From Microbacterium hatanonis (GTDB taxonomy: Bacteria > Actinomycetota > Actinomycetes > Actinomycetales > Microbacteriaceae), in the NCBI RefSeq assembly GCF_008017415.1, contig NZ_VRSV01000001.1:1798001-1862000 (forward strand): DNA of 64,000 bases, read 5' to 3'. Positions 42,213 through 49,921 of the stretch are shown here, in pieces. The notes beneath the pieces are model-generated. The model was not told the origin of the DNA, did no database searches, and saw nothing but the letters and a program-made list of their open reading frames with translations. How positions within the stretch are numbered: the first letter of the stretch is position 1; each line of letters starts with the position of its first letter. Both the position numbers and the translations under genes were made by a program.

Positions 42213-43493
42213 GTGAGAGAGACCCTCGGCCGAGCCGAAGCACGTCGCATCGCCCTCGCCGCCCAGGGCTTCGCGAGGCCCCGTCCCGCGACGGTCGGTA
42301 CGCGACAGCTCAACGGCGCCCTCGCACGCATGGCGACCCTGCAGATCGATTCGGTCAACGTCTTCGCCCGTTCGCACTACATGCCGCTGTTCTCCCGGCT
42401 GGGCGCATACGACACCGCTCTGCTCGATCGTCTGCTGTTCTCGCGCAGACCTCCCTACGTGGAGTTCTGGGCGCACGTCGCGGCATTCATCCCCGCCGAG
42501 GACTGGGCCCTGTTCCGCTTCCGGATGGACGACCACCGCGCCAAGTACGCCGAGAAGGCCGACGCGTGGATGGCGACGCATTCCGAGATCGTCGAGTGGG
42601 TGCGGACCGAGCTCGCCTCCCGCGGTCCCCTGCGCCCGGCCCAGATCGAACACGATGCGGCGGGCGGCCAGCGCGGTCCGTGGTGGGGCTGGAACGACGT
42701 CAAGCTCGCTCTCGAGTACCTCTGGCTGATCGGCGACGTCGCCATTGCGGGGCGACGTGGATTCGAGCGCCGCTACGCCCTCGCCGACCAGGTGATCCCC
42801 GCCCCCGTTCTCGCGTCGCCCGTGGCGCGCCCCGACGCCATCCGGGAGTTGGTGCGACGCGCGGCGCGCGCGTACGGCGTGGCGACAGCATCCGACCTCG
42901 CGGACTACTGGCGTATCCGAGACCGCAGAGCCGTTCTCACCGCGCTCGACGAACTCACCGAGCAGGGCGAGCTGCGCCGTGTCTCGGTCGAGGGGTGGGA
43001 GGTCGGCGGGCGCCCCGCGAAGGCCTGGCTGCACCGCGACGCGGTGCTGCCCCGCCGCCTGACCGGAGCGGCGATCCTCACCCCGTTCGACCCGCTCGTG
43101 TGGTTCCGCGATCGCGCTGAGCGCCTCTTCGACTTCGAGTACCGCATCGAGATCTACACGCCGTCCCCCCAGCGCCGGTTCGGCTACTACTCCCTGCCCG
43201 TGCTCGTCGGCGACGACATCGTCGGCCGCGTCGACCTCAAGGCCGATCGCGCCTCGGGCACTCTTCTCGTGCAGTCAGCCTGGTGGGAGCACCGGCGACC
43301 GGCCGATGCCGCCGACCGTATCGCCGCCGAGATCCGTCTGGCCGCCGCCTGGCAGGGGCTCGAACGGGTGTCGGTCTCGCGGTGGGGCGACGCCGTCGAC
43401 GACCTCGCTGGCGCCCTTCCCGGTGCGGCACGACACGACCGCCCGACGACCCCCGAGGCCGTCGCGCTCGCCCCGGAAGAACCGGTGCTCTGA
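42213..43493 (+). CDS. YcaQ/AlkX-like DNA glycosylase (winged helix, HTH_42)
   Basis: This 426-residue protein has the HTH_42 architecture of the YcaQ/AlkZ glycosylases. It carries the catalytic QxD-type motif near the N-terminus (MATLQIDSVNVFARSHYMPLF), a second winged-helix block (GGQRGPWWGWNDVKLALEYL), and the C-terminal domain with TGAAILTPFDPLVWFRDRAE and EYRIEIYTPSPQRRFGYYSL. YcaQ unhooks interstrand crosslinks and removes alkylated purines. The short segment before LQID fits. It is monocistronic and divergent from the AI-2E transporter gene. Confidence 0.9.
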   Translation: MRETLGRAEARRIALAAQGFARPRPATVGTRQLNGALARMATLQIDSVNVFARSHYMPLFSRLGAYDTALLDRLLFSRRPPYVEFWAHVAAFIPAEDWALFRFRMDDHRAKYAEKADAWMATHSEIVEWVRTELASRGPLRPAQIEHDAAGGQRGPWWGWNDVKLALEYLWLIGDVAIAGRRGFERRYALADQVIPAPVLASPVARPDAIRELVRRAARAYGVATASDLADYWRIRDRRAVLTALDELTEQGELRRVSVEGWEVGGRPAKAWLHRDAVLPRRLTGAAILTPFDPLVWFRDRAERLFDFEYRIEIYTPSPQRRFGYYSLPVLVGDDIVGRVDLKADRASGTLLVQSAWWEHRRPADAADRIAAEIRLAAAWQGLERVSVSRWGDAVDDLAGALPGAARHDRPTTPEAVALAPEEPVL

Positions 43494-43497
43494 CGCG

Positions 43498-44067
43498 TCA
43501 GAACTGGACGCGCGGCGGCTCGGAGATCGCAGCGCCGTCGACGACCTCGAAGAACTCGCGCTCGGAGAACCCGAGGCGGCGGGCGAAGAGGTTGTTCGGG
43601 AAGACCTTGACCTTGGTGTTCAGTTCGCGAACGCCGCCGTTGTAGAACCGGCGCGAGGCCTGGATCTTGTCCTCCGTGTCGACGATCGACTGCTGGAGGT
43701 GCAGGAAGTTCTGGCTCGCCTGCAACTGGGGATACGCCTCGGCGACGGCGAAGATCGACTTGAGGGCCTGCTGCATGTGCCCCTCCGCGACACCGGCCTC
43801 GGCCGGTCCGGTCGCGGACAGGGTCTCGGCGCGCGCCCGCGTCACGTTCTCGAACACGGCCTTCTCATGGGCCGCGTAACCCTTCACCGCCTCGATGAGG
43901 TTCGGCAGCAGATCGGCTCGACGCTTGAGCTGCACGGTGATGTCGCTCCACGCCTCATCGACGCGGACGTTGAGCTGGACCAGCGAGTTGTAGGTCGCCC
44001 AGAGGTAGATTCCGCCGATGGCCACGAGGGCGACGACGGCTAAGACGGGGATGAGCCATTCCCACAT
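43498..44067 (-). CDS. LemA family protein
   Basis: This 189-residue protein has an N-terminal membrane helix (MWEWLIPVLAVVALVAIGGI) and the LemA helical bundle (YNSLVQLNVRVDEAWSDITV, then LKRRADLLPNLIEAVKGYAA, AYPQLQASQNFLHLQQSI and a closing FPNNLFARRLGF). These features match the family along its whole length. Its function is unclear; homologues are often beside TPM-domain or M48 peptidase genes, but none is present here. It converges on the YcaQ-like gene with 4 bases between the stops. Confidence 0.93.
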   Translation of the reverse strand: MWEWLIPVLAVVALVAIGGIYLWATYNSLVQLNVRVDEAWSDITVQLKRRADLLPNLIEAVKGYAAHEKAVFENVTRARAETLSATGPAEAGVAEGHMQQALKSIFAVAEAYPQLQASQNFLHLQQSIVDTEDKIQASRRFYNGGVRELNTKVKVFPNNLFARRLGFSEREFFEVVDGAAISEPPRVQF

Positions 44068-44149
44068 TGCCGGGTTCTCCGTTCGACGATTTTCCTCATA
44101 CTAGCCGCGGCGGTCGGCGCAGAAGACTCGCGGCCGAGCCTCTCAGGGG

Positions 44150-45463
44150 TTACTCACCGAGCACGCGTGCCAGATAGGGATTGACGAAGAGCCGATCCGG
44201 ATCGAACCGATCCCGCACCGAGAGGAAGTCGTCGAATCGCGGGTAGAGCGCTCGGAGTTCGTCGGCGCGCAGCGAGTGCTCCTTGCCCCAGTGCGGTCGT
44301 CCCGCGAAACCGCGCATGATCCCTTCGACCGCCTCGAAGTACTCGGTCGGGTCCTCTCGCCAGTACCGGTGCACGGCGATGTAGCCGCTCTCCCTGCCCG
44401 ACGCCGTCGACAGCCACAGGTCGTCGGCGGCCGCGACGCGCACCTCCACGGGGAAGGAGATGCGCCACCCGCGCTCGGTCACGAGATCGCGCACCGCAGC
44501 GAACGCCGCCGGCAGGTCGGCCAGGGCGACCGCGTACTCCATCTCGCGGAACCGCACGGTCCGCGACTGCGTGAAGACGCGGTGCGAACGATCCGCGTAG
44601 GTGCGATTGCCCATCAGCGCGCTGGCGACGCGCGCGACCGGGGGCACCGTCGCGGGCACCACCGTGCCCACCGCGCACGTCGCCCGGTACACCCCGTTCG
44701 CGAGGAGCGACTCGTCCACCCATCGCCGCACCGGCGGGATCGGACGGGTGGGACTCCCCTCCGGCAGCCGCAGGTTCTCTTTCGTCACGGCGTCGTCGGT
44801 ATGGGGGAACCAGTAGAACTCGAAGTGATCGGCCGCGCCGACGCGGTCGTCGAGAGCGCCCGTGACGGCGGTGAGCGACTCGAGGCGTTCGGTGGCGTCG
44901 AGCACGAAGGCGGGCACGCACTGGAGAGTCACGTCGACGAGGATGCCGAGTGCACCCAACCCCACCGCCACAGCCGGGAGCAGCTCGGAGTTGCTCTCCT
45001 CATCGACACGGAGCAGCTCGCCGTCGGCGGTGACGAGGGTCGCACCGACCACCTGTGTCGAGATGCCGCCGAAGCGCAGACCCGTGCCGTGGGTGCCGGT
45101 CGAGATCGCGCCGGCGACCGTCTGCCGATCGATGTCGCCGAGGTTCGGCATCGCCAGTCCGTACGGCGCCAGAATGGCGGGGATCTCCCACAGGCGCGTC
45201 CCCGCACGGAGGCGGACGCGTCCGCGATCGCGGTCGACGTCGATGAGGCCTCGCAGGTCGCGCAGGTCGAGCATAATGCCCGCCGCGACGGCGATGCCCG
45301 AGAAGCTGTGCCCCGCGCCGACGGCCTTCACCGTGAGGGAACGGGCGGATGCAGCGGCTACGGCACGGCGGACCGCACCCTCGTCGACGGGGAACTCGAT
45401 GCGATGGGGCCGAACCTTCTGCGAGCGCCCCCAGTTGCGCCAGACACCACCCGGACGGGTCAT
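44150..45463 (-). CDS. D-arabinono-1,4-lactone oxidase-like FAD enzyme
   Basis: This 437-residue vanillyl-alcohol-oxidase-fold protein has an N-terminal FAD domain with AVGAGHSFSGIAVAAG (the His commonly attached to FAD in aldonolactone oxidases), NLGDIDRQTVAGAISTGTHG and VVGATLVTADGELLRV. The C-terminal ALO domain holds EFYWFPHTDDAVTKENLR and FAGRPHWGKEHSLRADEL (the HWGKEH motif). Related enzymes oxidise sugar lactones or alditols using oxygen or a dye acceptor. It overlaps the upstream PLP gene (ATGA). The frame is open to 45733, but that extension is a shadow. Confidence 0.88.
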   Translation of the reverse strand: MTRPGGVWRNWGRSQKVRPHRIEFPVDEGAVRRAVAAASARSLTVKAVGAGHSFSGIAVAAGIMLDLRDLRGLIDVDRDRGRVRLRAGTRLWEIPAILAPYGLAMPNLGDIDRQTVAGAISTGTHGTGLRFGGISTQVVGATLVTADGELLRVDEESNSELLPAVAVGLGALGILVDVTLQCVPAFVLDATERLESLTAVTGALDDRVGAADHFEFYWFPHTDDAVTKENLRLPEGSPTRPIPPVRRWVDESLLANGVYRATCAVGTVVPATVPPVARVASALMGNRTYADRSHRVFTQSRTVRFREMEYAVALADLPAAFAAVRDLVTERGWRISFPVEVRVAAADDLWLSTASGRESGYIAVHRYWREDPTEYFEAVEGIMRGFAGRPHWGKEHSLRADELRALYPRFDDFLSVRDRFDPDRLFVNPYLARVLGE

Positions 45464-46680
45464 AGGAATGTCTTCCCCTCGCCGCGGTAGGTGAGCGCCT
45501 CGCCCTCGATGCGGTCGTCCTCCACGAGCAGGTAGCGGTCGACCCGCTCGGCGAGCTCGCCGCTCTTCGCGTGGCGGAACCAGACGCGATCTCCGATCCG
45601 CAGGCCGCGTGCGGCGACACCGCGCAGAGGGGTCTGCACCTCCCCCGCCCCTTCGCGCGAGAACATGGCCAGCCCAGCGGGCCACACCGGCAGGGGCTGT
45701 CGCGACGCCAACGGCGGCCCCGATGCGATCCACCCGCCTCCCAGGACCGTCACGATGTCGGGGCGGGGCTTGCGCACGACCTCGAGCGCGAACGCCGCAG
45801 CCGCCGCCGGCTGGAATGCGCGGTATCCGTCGAAGAGGTGGCCTCCGAGCAGACCGCTTCCGGCGGTGAGCTCGGTGACCGACGAGTCGGCGGCCGTCCC
45901 CTCCAGCGATCCCGTTCCCCCGCCGTTGACGAACTCGAGCGGCACGACGTCGCGGACACCCGCGACGATCGCTCCGCGGCGTTCGAGCAGCTCGGCAGAC
46001 GAGCGACGCTGCATCCAGCGGATCACAGGGTCGCCGATCCCCGTGTCGTCTCCCTGCCCGGCGATCTGCGCCTCGTACATCATCAGTCCGACGAGATCGA
46101 AGCCGGGCCGGTCGACGATGCGGCGGGCGAGGGCGACGACCTCCGCCGGCTCGTGCACGGGCGATCGGTGGACGCCGATGTGTCCGAGAACGGCCGACCG
46201 CCAGGAAGCGTCCGCGTCGATCGCGATTCTGATGCGTGCCCGCGCGCCCGGTGCGGCGACGGCGTCGACGAGATCCAGCTGAGCCGGATCGTCGATCATC
46301 AGCGTGATGCGCGCCGCAGCCTCGTCATCGGCTGCCAGCCGGGACAGGGCCTCCCTGTCGACCGTCGGGTAGCCGAGGACGATGTCGTCGTGATCGGCCG
46401 CGAGCCACAGCGCCTCCGGCAGCGTGTAGGCGAGGATGCCGCGGTACCCCGGTAGCGAGAGCACCGCGTCGAGCACCGAACGCACCCTGACCGACTTGCT
46501 CGCGACGCGCACCGGCACGCCGCTCGCGCGCACGAGCAGGTCCGCCGCGTTGTACCGGAGCCCGGGCAGGTGGATGGTCGCCAGCGGGCCGCTCACCGCG
46601 GAGACGGCCCTGCCGAGTTCCGGCCAGAGGTCCGAGTCCGGCGGACGCGCCGCCGGGCGGGAGATCAGATCGATCGACAC
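45460..46680 (-). CDS. Alanine-racemase-fold PLP enzyme, amino-acid deaminase-like
   Basis: This 406-residue fold-type III PLP enzyme has a TIM-barrel N-terminal domain with the PLP Lys in VPVRVASKSVRVRSVLDAVL and LMMYEAQIAGQG. A phosphate-binding region follows (PLEFVNGGGTGSLE, TELTAGSGLLGGHLFDGY), and a D-serine-dehydratase-like beta domain is at the C-terminus (GLRIGDRVWFRHAKSGELAERV, ending with the HAKSGEL segment typical of metal-assisted dehydratases). It may be a D-threonine aldolase/D-serine dehydratase-like deaminase. It overlaps the lactone-oxidase-like gene by 4 bases. The start is GTG. Confidence 0.83.
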   Translation of the reverse strand: MSIDLISRPAARPPDSDLWPELGRAVSAVSGPLATIHLPGLRYNAADLLVRASGVPVRVASKSVRVRSVLDAVLSLPGYRGILAYTLPEALWLAADHDDIVLGYPTVDREALSRLAADDEAAARITLMIDDPAQLDLVDAVAAPGARARIRIAIDADASWRSAVLGHIGVHRSPVHEPAEVVALARRIVDRPGFDLVGLMMYEAQIAGQGDDTGIGDPVIRWMQRRSSAELLERRGAIVAGVRDVVPLEFVNGGGTGSLEGTAADSSVTELTAGSGLLGGHLFDGYRAFQPAAAAAFALEVVRKPRPDIVTVLGGGWIASGPPLASRQPLPVWPAGLAMFSREGAGEVQTPLRGVAARGLRIGDRVWFRHAKSGELAERVDRYLLVEDDRIEGEALTYRGEGKTFL

Positions 46681-46741
46681 CGTATACGGCTCCTTCCGCG
46701 TGAGAGCTCAACCGAGAACCATCGACCGCGAGCCGCGGCGG

Positions 46742-47959
46742 TCACGACGCCGCCGGGAGCGAGAAGGTGAACGCAGCGCCGATCCCCTTCTCCCCGCGGG
46801 CGGAGACCGCTCCGCCGTGGAGCGCGACGATCCTCGCAACCGATGCGAGCCCGAGCCCGGTGCCGGGGAACTCCTCGGCGCTGTGGAGGCGTGTGAGGGG
46901 CCGGAAGACGCTGTCGGGCTCGGGGGCGTCGAATCCGACGCCGTTGTCGCTCACCTCCAGCGTGTGGAACGCTCCGTCCGATCCGAGGGAGCGCAGTCGG
47001 ATCGCTGCCTCGTCGCTCGTGGAGGTGTACTTCACCGCGTTGTCGAAGAGGTTGCTCAGCAGCAGGTGCACCAGAGCGGGATCCGCGGCGACCCGGATGG
47101 CCGGTTCGATCTCGATGGTGGCGTTCCGGGCACGGCCCTGCACTCGGAGGTCCGCCGCGATCCCTTCCGCGACCGCGCTCAGATCGAGCGGCTCGATGTG
47201 CAGCGGTTCGGTCGAGAGACGGTAGATCGACAGCATCCGGTCGATCTGATCCGACATGCGCTGGCCGGCGCCGAGCGCGGAGTGGGCGTAGGCCGCGGCG
47301 CTGGTGACGTCGGTCGCCGTGCCGTCGGCGACGAGCTCGGAGAAGCCCATCATCGCGCCGAGGGGTCCGCGCAGGTCATGCACCAGCGAGTGCATGGCGG
47401 CATCGAGCTCGTCGGCCCGCGCGGCCTCCTGATCGCGTTCGGCGCTGCGTCGGGCGATGGCCCCGCGCAGCTCGAGGTTCTCGAGAGCCACCGCAGTGCT
47501 GTTCGCGAGCACCTCCAGGTGGCGCACCACCTCGGGCTCGGGAACGTGGGATTCGGCCCAGTACGCGCCGAGGGCCCCGATCGGATCGGACGAGCGGATG
47601 GGCGCCATGCACAGGCTGGAGACGAAGGTCGGGCGGTAGGCATCGTGGGGAACACGGTCGTCGTCGTAGATGTCGGCGATGACGACCGTCTGCCGGTGCA
47701 GCATCGACCAACCGCTGACGCAGGCGGTCAGCGGGAACCTGCTGCCCTTCCACAGCGGCGTGATCGCGTTCTCGTCGGCGTAGAAGCACTGGTCGTCCTC
47801 GCGGAGGACGAACGTCGCTCCGTCGGCACCGGTGAGGGCGCGCACGGCCGCGGCGACGATCTCGGTCACCTGCGCGGGACTCGTCGCGGTCGACAATCGG
47901 TCGACCGTCTCGGTGAGAACGAGCGTTCTCGCACTGGTCGTCGGTTCTGTCACGGTCAT
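46742..47959 (-). CDS. GAF-domain sensor histidine kinase, soluble
   Basis: This 405-residue protein has no membrane segments. Residues about 20-165 form a GAF domain (ALTGADGATFVLREDDQCFY, TACVSGWSMLHRQTVVIADI, then SSLCMAPIRSSDPIGALGAYW), which may bind a small ligand. A dimerisation domain has the phospho-His in HSLVHDLRGPLGAMMGFSEL, and a HATPase domain contains LLSNLFDNAVKYTS, VSDNGVGFDAPE and PGTGLGLASVARI. No response regulator is adjacent, so it is an orphan. It is upstream of the PLP gene on the same strand, 61 bases away, and could share a transcript. Confidence 0.9.
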   Translation of the reverse strand: MTVTEPTTSARTLVLTETVDRLSTATSPAQVTEIVAAAVRALTGADGATFVLREDDQCFYADENAITPLWKGSRFPLTACVSGWSMLHRQTVVIADIYDDDRVPHDAYRPTFVSSLCMAPIRSSDPIGALGAYWAESHVPEPEVVRHLEVLANSTAVALENLELRGAIARRSAERDQEAARADELDAAMHSLVHDLRGPLGAMMGFSELVADGTATDVTSAAAYAHSALGAGQRMSDQIDRMLSIYRLSTEPLHIEPLDLSAVAEGIAADLRVQGRARNATIEIEPAIRVAADPALVHLLLSNLFDNAVKYTSTSDEAAIRLRSLGSDGAFHTLEVSDNGVGFDAPEPDSVFRPLTRLHSAEEFPGTGLGLASVARIVALHGGAVSARGEKGIGAAFTFSLPAAS

Positions 47960-47997
47960 GGTTGCCCCCAAAGCAACTCTGATGCGCCTGAATGCAC

Positions 47998-48003
47998 AGA
48001 CTA
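47998..48003 (-). promoter_or_regulatory. Candidate -10 box of the GAF kinase gene
   Basis: TAGTCT (minus strand) lies 38 bases before the ATG at 47959; the leader ends in a GGGGG ribosome-site-like run. Confidence 0.4.
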
Positions 48004-48067
48004 GCGGACGGGGCCCGTCGCCAGACGGTCGCCCGCACGTCTCTCCCCGCCGGAGCCGTCCGCGCCG

Positions 48068-48073
48068 TACCCT
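48068..48073 (+). promoter_or_regulatory. Candidate -10 box of the sulfite-oxidase-like operon
   Basis: TACCCT lies 46 bases before the ATG at 48120, which is preceded by AAAGGA. Confidence 0.4.
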
Positions 48074-48119
48074 GGTGCGGGGCGCGCATGCATCGCGCCG
48101 ACGGACCGAAAGGACCCTC

Positions 48120-48713
48120 ATGGCCGTTTTCTCCCGAGGCTTCGGGGCTCGCAGGCGCGAGTCCGACCCGAAGCTCCCTCCCGGCCAGTATCTGACCGAG
48201 GACTTCCCCGTGCTCTCCGCCGGGCCGACGCCGCGGATCGACACCGCGGACTGGAGCTTCAGCATCCAGACCGAGAAGAACACGACGACCACCTGGTCAT
48301 GGGACCAGCTGCACGATCTGCCGATCGAAGAGGTCGCCACCGACATCCACTGCGTGACCCGCTGGTCCAAGCTCGGCACCTCCTGGCGAGGCGTCTCGCT
48401 CGACACGCTCTTCGCGGGAGTCGACACCGACTTCGCCTACGCGATGGCGCACTCCTACGGCGGGTACACCACGAACATCGCCATGGCCGACCTGCTCGGC
48501 GGCAAGGCGTGGGTGGCTTTCGAGTTCGGCGGGGAACCGCTCGACCCCGAGCACGGTGGGCCGGCGCGGCTGCTCGTGCCGCACCTCTACTTCTGGAAGA
48601 GCGCGAAGTGGGTACGTGGTCTGACCATGCAGAAGCACGACGATCCGGGCTTCTGGGAGCAGAACGGGTACAACCTGCACGGCGACCCCTGGACCGAGGA
48701 ACGCTATTGGTGA
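48120..48713 (+). CDS. Sulfite-oxidase-like molybdopterin oxidoreductase
   Basis: This 197-residue stand-alone molybdenum-cofactor domain of the sulfite oxidase/MsrP superfamily has the cofactor Cys in VATDIHCVTRWSKLGTSWRG, then HSYGGYTTNIAMADLLGGKA, GGPARLLVPHLYFWKSAKWV and the closing DPGFWEQNGYNLHGDPW. No Tat signal is seen, so it is probably cytoplasmic, unlike MsrP. The stop overlaps the following reductase start, implying that the two form an electron-transfer pair. The substrate (sulfite, an S-oxide or an N-hydroxyl compound) is not known. Confidence 0.9.
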   Translation: MAVFSRGFGARRRESDPKLPPGQYLTEDFPVLSAGPTPRIDTADWSFSIQTEKNTTTTWSWDQLHDLPIEEVATDIHCVTRWSKLGTSWRGVSLDTLFAGVDTDFAYAMAHSYGGYTTNIAMADLLGGKAWVAFEFGGEPLDPEHGGPARLLVPHLYFWKSAKWVRGLTMQKHDDPGFWEQNGYNLHGDPWTEERYW

Positions 48714-49426
48714 CCGTCGGCGGCTGGTTGCCGGCCACTCTTGCCGCGATCGAGCCCTCGACCCCGAGCGCGCGCGTGCTGCGACTCGACGTTCCGGGAT
48801 GGGCGGGGAACCTGCCCGGGCAGCACCTGGATCTGCGATTGACGGCGGAGGACGGCTACCAGGCCGTCCGGTCGTACTCGATCGCCTCCTTCGGCCCCGG
48901 TGAGCAGGTCGAGCTGGGCGTCGACGAGGTCCCCGACGGCGAGGTGTCGCCCTACCTCGTGCTCGATGCGCGCCCCGGCGACGCCGTCGAGGTGAAGGGG
49001 CCCCTCGGCGCGTACTTCGTCTGGCGCGATGACGATCCCTCCCCCGTGCAGCTCATCGCCGGCGGATCGGGGATCGTTCCGCTGATCGCGATGGCGCGCG
49101 CACGCGCCCTGTCCGACTCCGCAGCGCCGTTCCGCCTGATGTACTCGGTGCGCCGCCCCGACGATGCCATGTATCGCGACGAGATCGACGCGCTCGGCGA
49201 CGATGTCGACGTCACGTGGGCGTACACGCGCGAGGCACCGGCCGGGTGGGCGCGGCCCGCGGGTCGCGTGAGCCAAGACCTGTTGCGGGATGCGGCGTGG
49301 TCGCCCGCGCAGTCGCCGGCGGTGTTCGTGTGCGGCCCGACCGGCTTCGTCGAGACGGTCGCGACGGCGCTGGTCGCCCTCGGCCACGACCCTGCGCGCG
49401 TGCGCACCGAGCGATTCGGAGGATAG
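48710..49426 (+). CDS. FAD/NAD(P)-binding ferredoxin-reductase-type protein
   Basis: This 238-residue flavoprotein reductase starts at a GTG overlapping the upstream stop. The FAD domain has QAVRSYSIASFGPGEQVEL (the RxYS flavin motif) and VEVKGPLGAYFVW; the NAD(P) domain has LIAGGSGIVPLIAMARAR and FVCGPTGFVETVATALV. No iron-sulfur domain is attached. It probably passes electrons from NAD(P)H to the neighbouring molybdenum enzyme. DUF6510 follows at once, with a GGAGGA ribosome site overlapping this gene's end. Confidence 0.9.
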   Translation: MTVGGWLPATLAAIEPSTPSARVLRLDVPGWAGNLPGQHLDLRLTAEDGYQAVRSYSIASFGPGEQVELGVDEVPDGEVSPYLVLDARPGDAVEVKGPLGAYFVWRDDDPSPVQLIAGGSGIVPLIAMARARALSDSAAPFRLMYSVRRPDDAMYRDEIDALGDDVDVTWAYTREAPAGWARPAGRVSQDLLRDAAWSPAQSPAVFVCGPTGFVETVATALVALGHDPARVRTERFGG

Positions 49427-49428
49427 CG

Positions 49429-49722
49429 ATGGTCAAGGTGAAACCGGGCGACACGGTCGAGAGCGTGATCGTCGACGGCAATGCGGTCGCGGGCCTGCTG
49501 TCGGACGCCCTCCAGTCCGATGCGACGCTGCTGCGACTCACGTGCGGAACGTGCGGGGATCAGAGCGTGCTCGCCGAAGCGCTCGTCGAACTCGACGAGG
49601 CGGGCGCGATCGTGCGGTGCCGTTCGTGCACTCACACGATGCTGACGCTGCTGCGTCGCCCGGAGGGCGTCACGCTGCGCATCGGGACGTTCGAGATCGC
49701 GTTCCCCGGCGCGGCCGGGTGA
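49429..49722 (+). CDS. DUF6510 family zinc-ribbon-like protein
   Basis: This 97-residue protein starts MVKVKPGDTVESVIVDGNAV. It has two CxxC pairs (LTCGTCGDQS and VRCRSCTHTM), an arrangement that would bind zinc or, less likely, a cluster. Proteins of this kind (DUF6510) accompany the sulfite-oxidase-like and reductase genes in actinobacteria as I remember. The cysteine pairs hint at a metal-binding accessory role for that enzyme; this is inference. It starts 2 bases after the reductase stop. Confidence 0.85.
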   Translation: MVKVKPGDTVESVIVDGNAVAGLLSDALQSDATLLRLTCGTCGDQSVLAEALVELDEAGAIVRCRSCTHTMLTLLRRPEGVTLRIGTFEIAFPGAAG

Positions 49723-49745
49723 CCGCGCAGCTCACCGCTCGGACG

Positions 49746-49818
49746 TGCCCCCGCTGGGACTCGAACCCAGACTGAAGCGATTTTAAGTCGCCTGCCTCTG
49801 CCATTGGGCTACGGGGGC
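49746..49818 (-). tRNA. tRNA-Leu-type anticodon UAA, class I (short variable loop)
   Basis: A 73-base cloverleaf with no encoded CCA. The acceptor stem GCCCCCG pairs with CGGGGGC over 7 bp, with discriminator A at 49746. The D stem is GCC/GGC with loop CAATGGCAGA. The anticodon stem GGCGA/TCGCT carries loop CTTAAAA, giving anticodon UAA (49783-49785 on the plus strand as TTA). The variable loop is only TCAGT, and the T arm is a perfect CTGGG/CCCAG around TTCGAGT. UAA reads leucine UUA codons, but bacterial leucine tRNAs normally have a long variable arm. Confidence 0.85.
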
Positions 49819-49871
49819 CGGTGTCGACACCGCGACGTCGCCGACACCACCACCGTAGTGCCGGCACAGAA

Positions 49872-49903
49872 CGAGCCGGGCACCCTGCGGGTGCACCGGC
49901 TCG
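49872..49903 (-). terminator. Terminator of ndh
   Basis: CGAGCCGG (49872-49879) plus GCACCC pairs with GGGTGC plus CCGGCTCG (49896-49903) around a TGC loop, with one bulged A. It lies 18 bases beyond the ndh stop. Confidence 0.75.
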
Positions 49904-49921
49904 CTCGACGACGCGGGTGGG

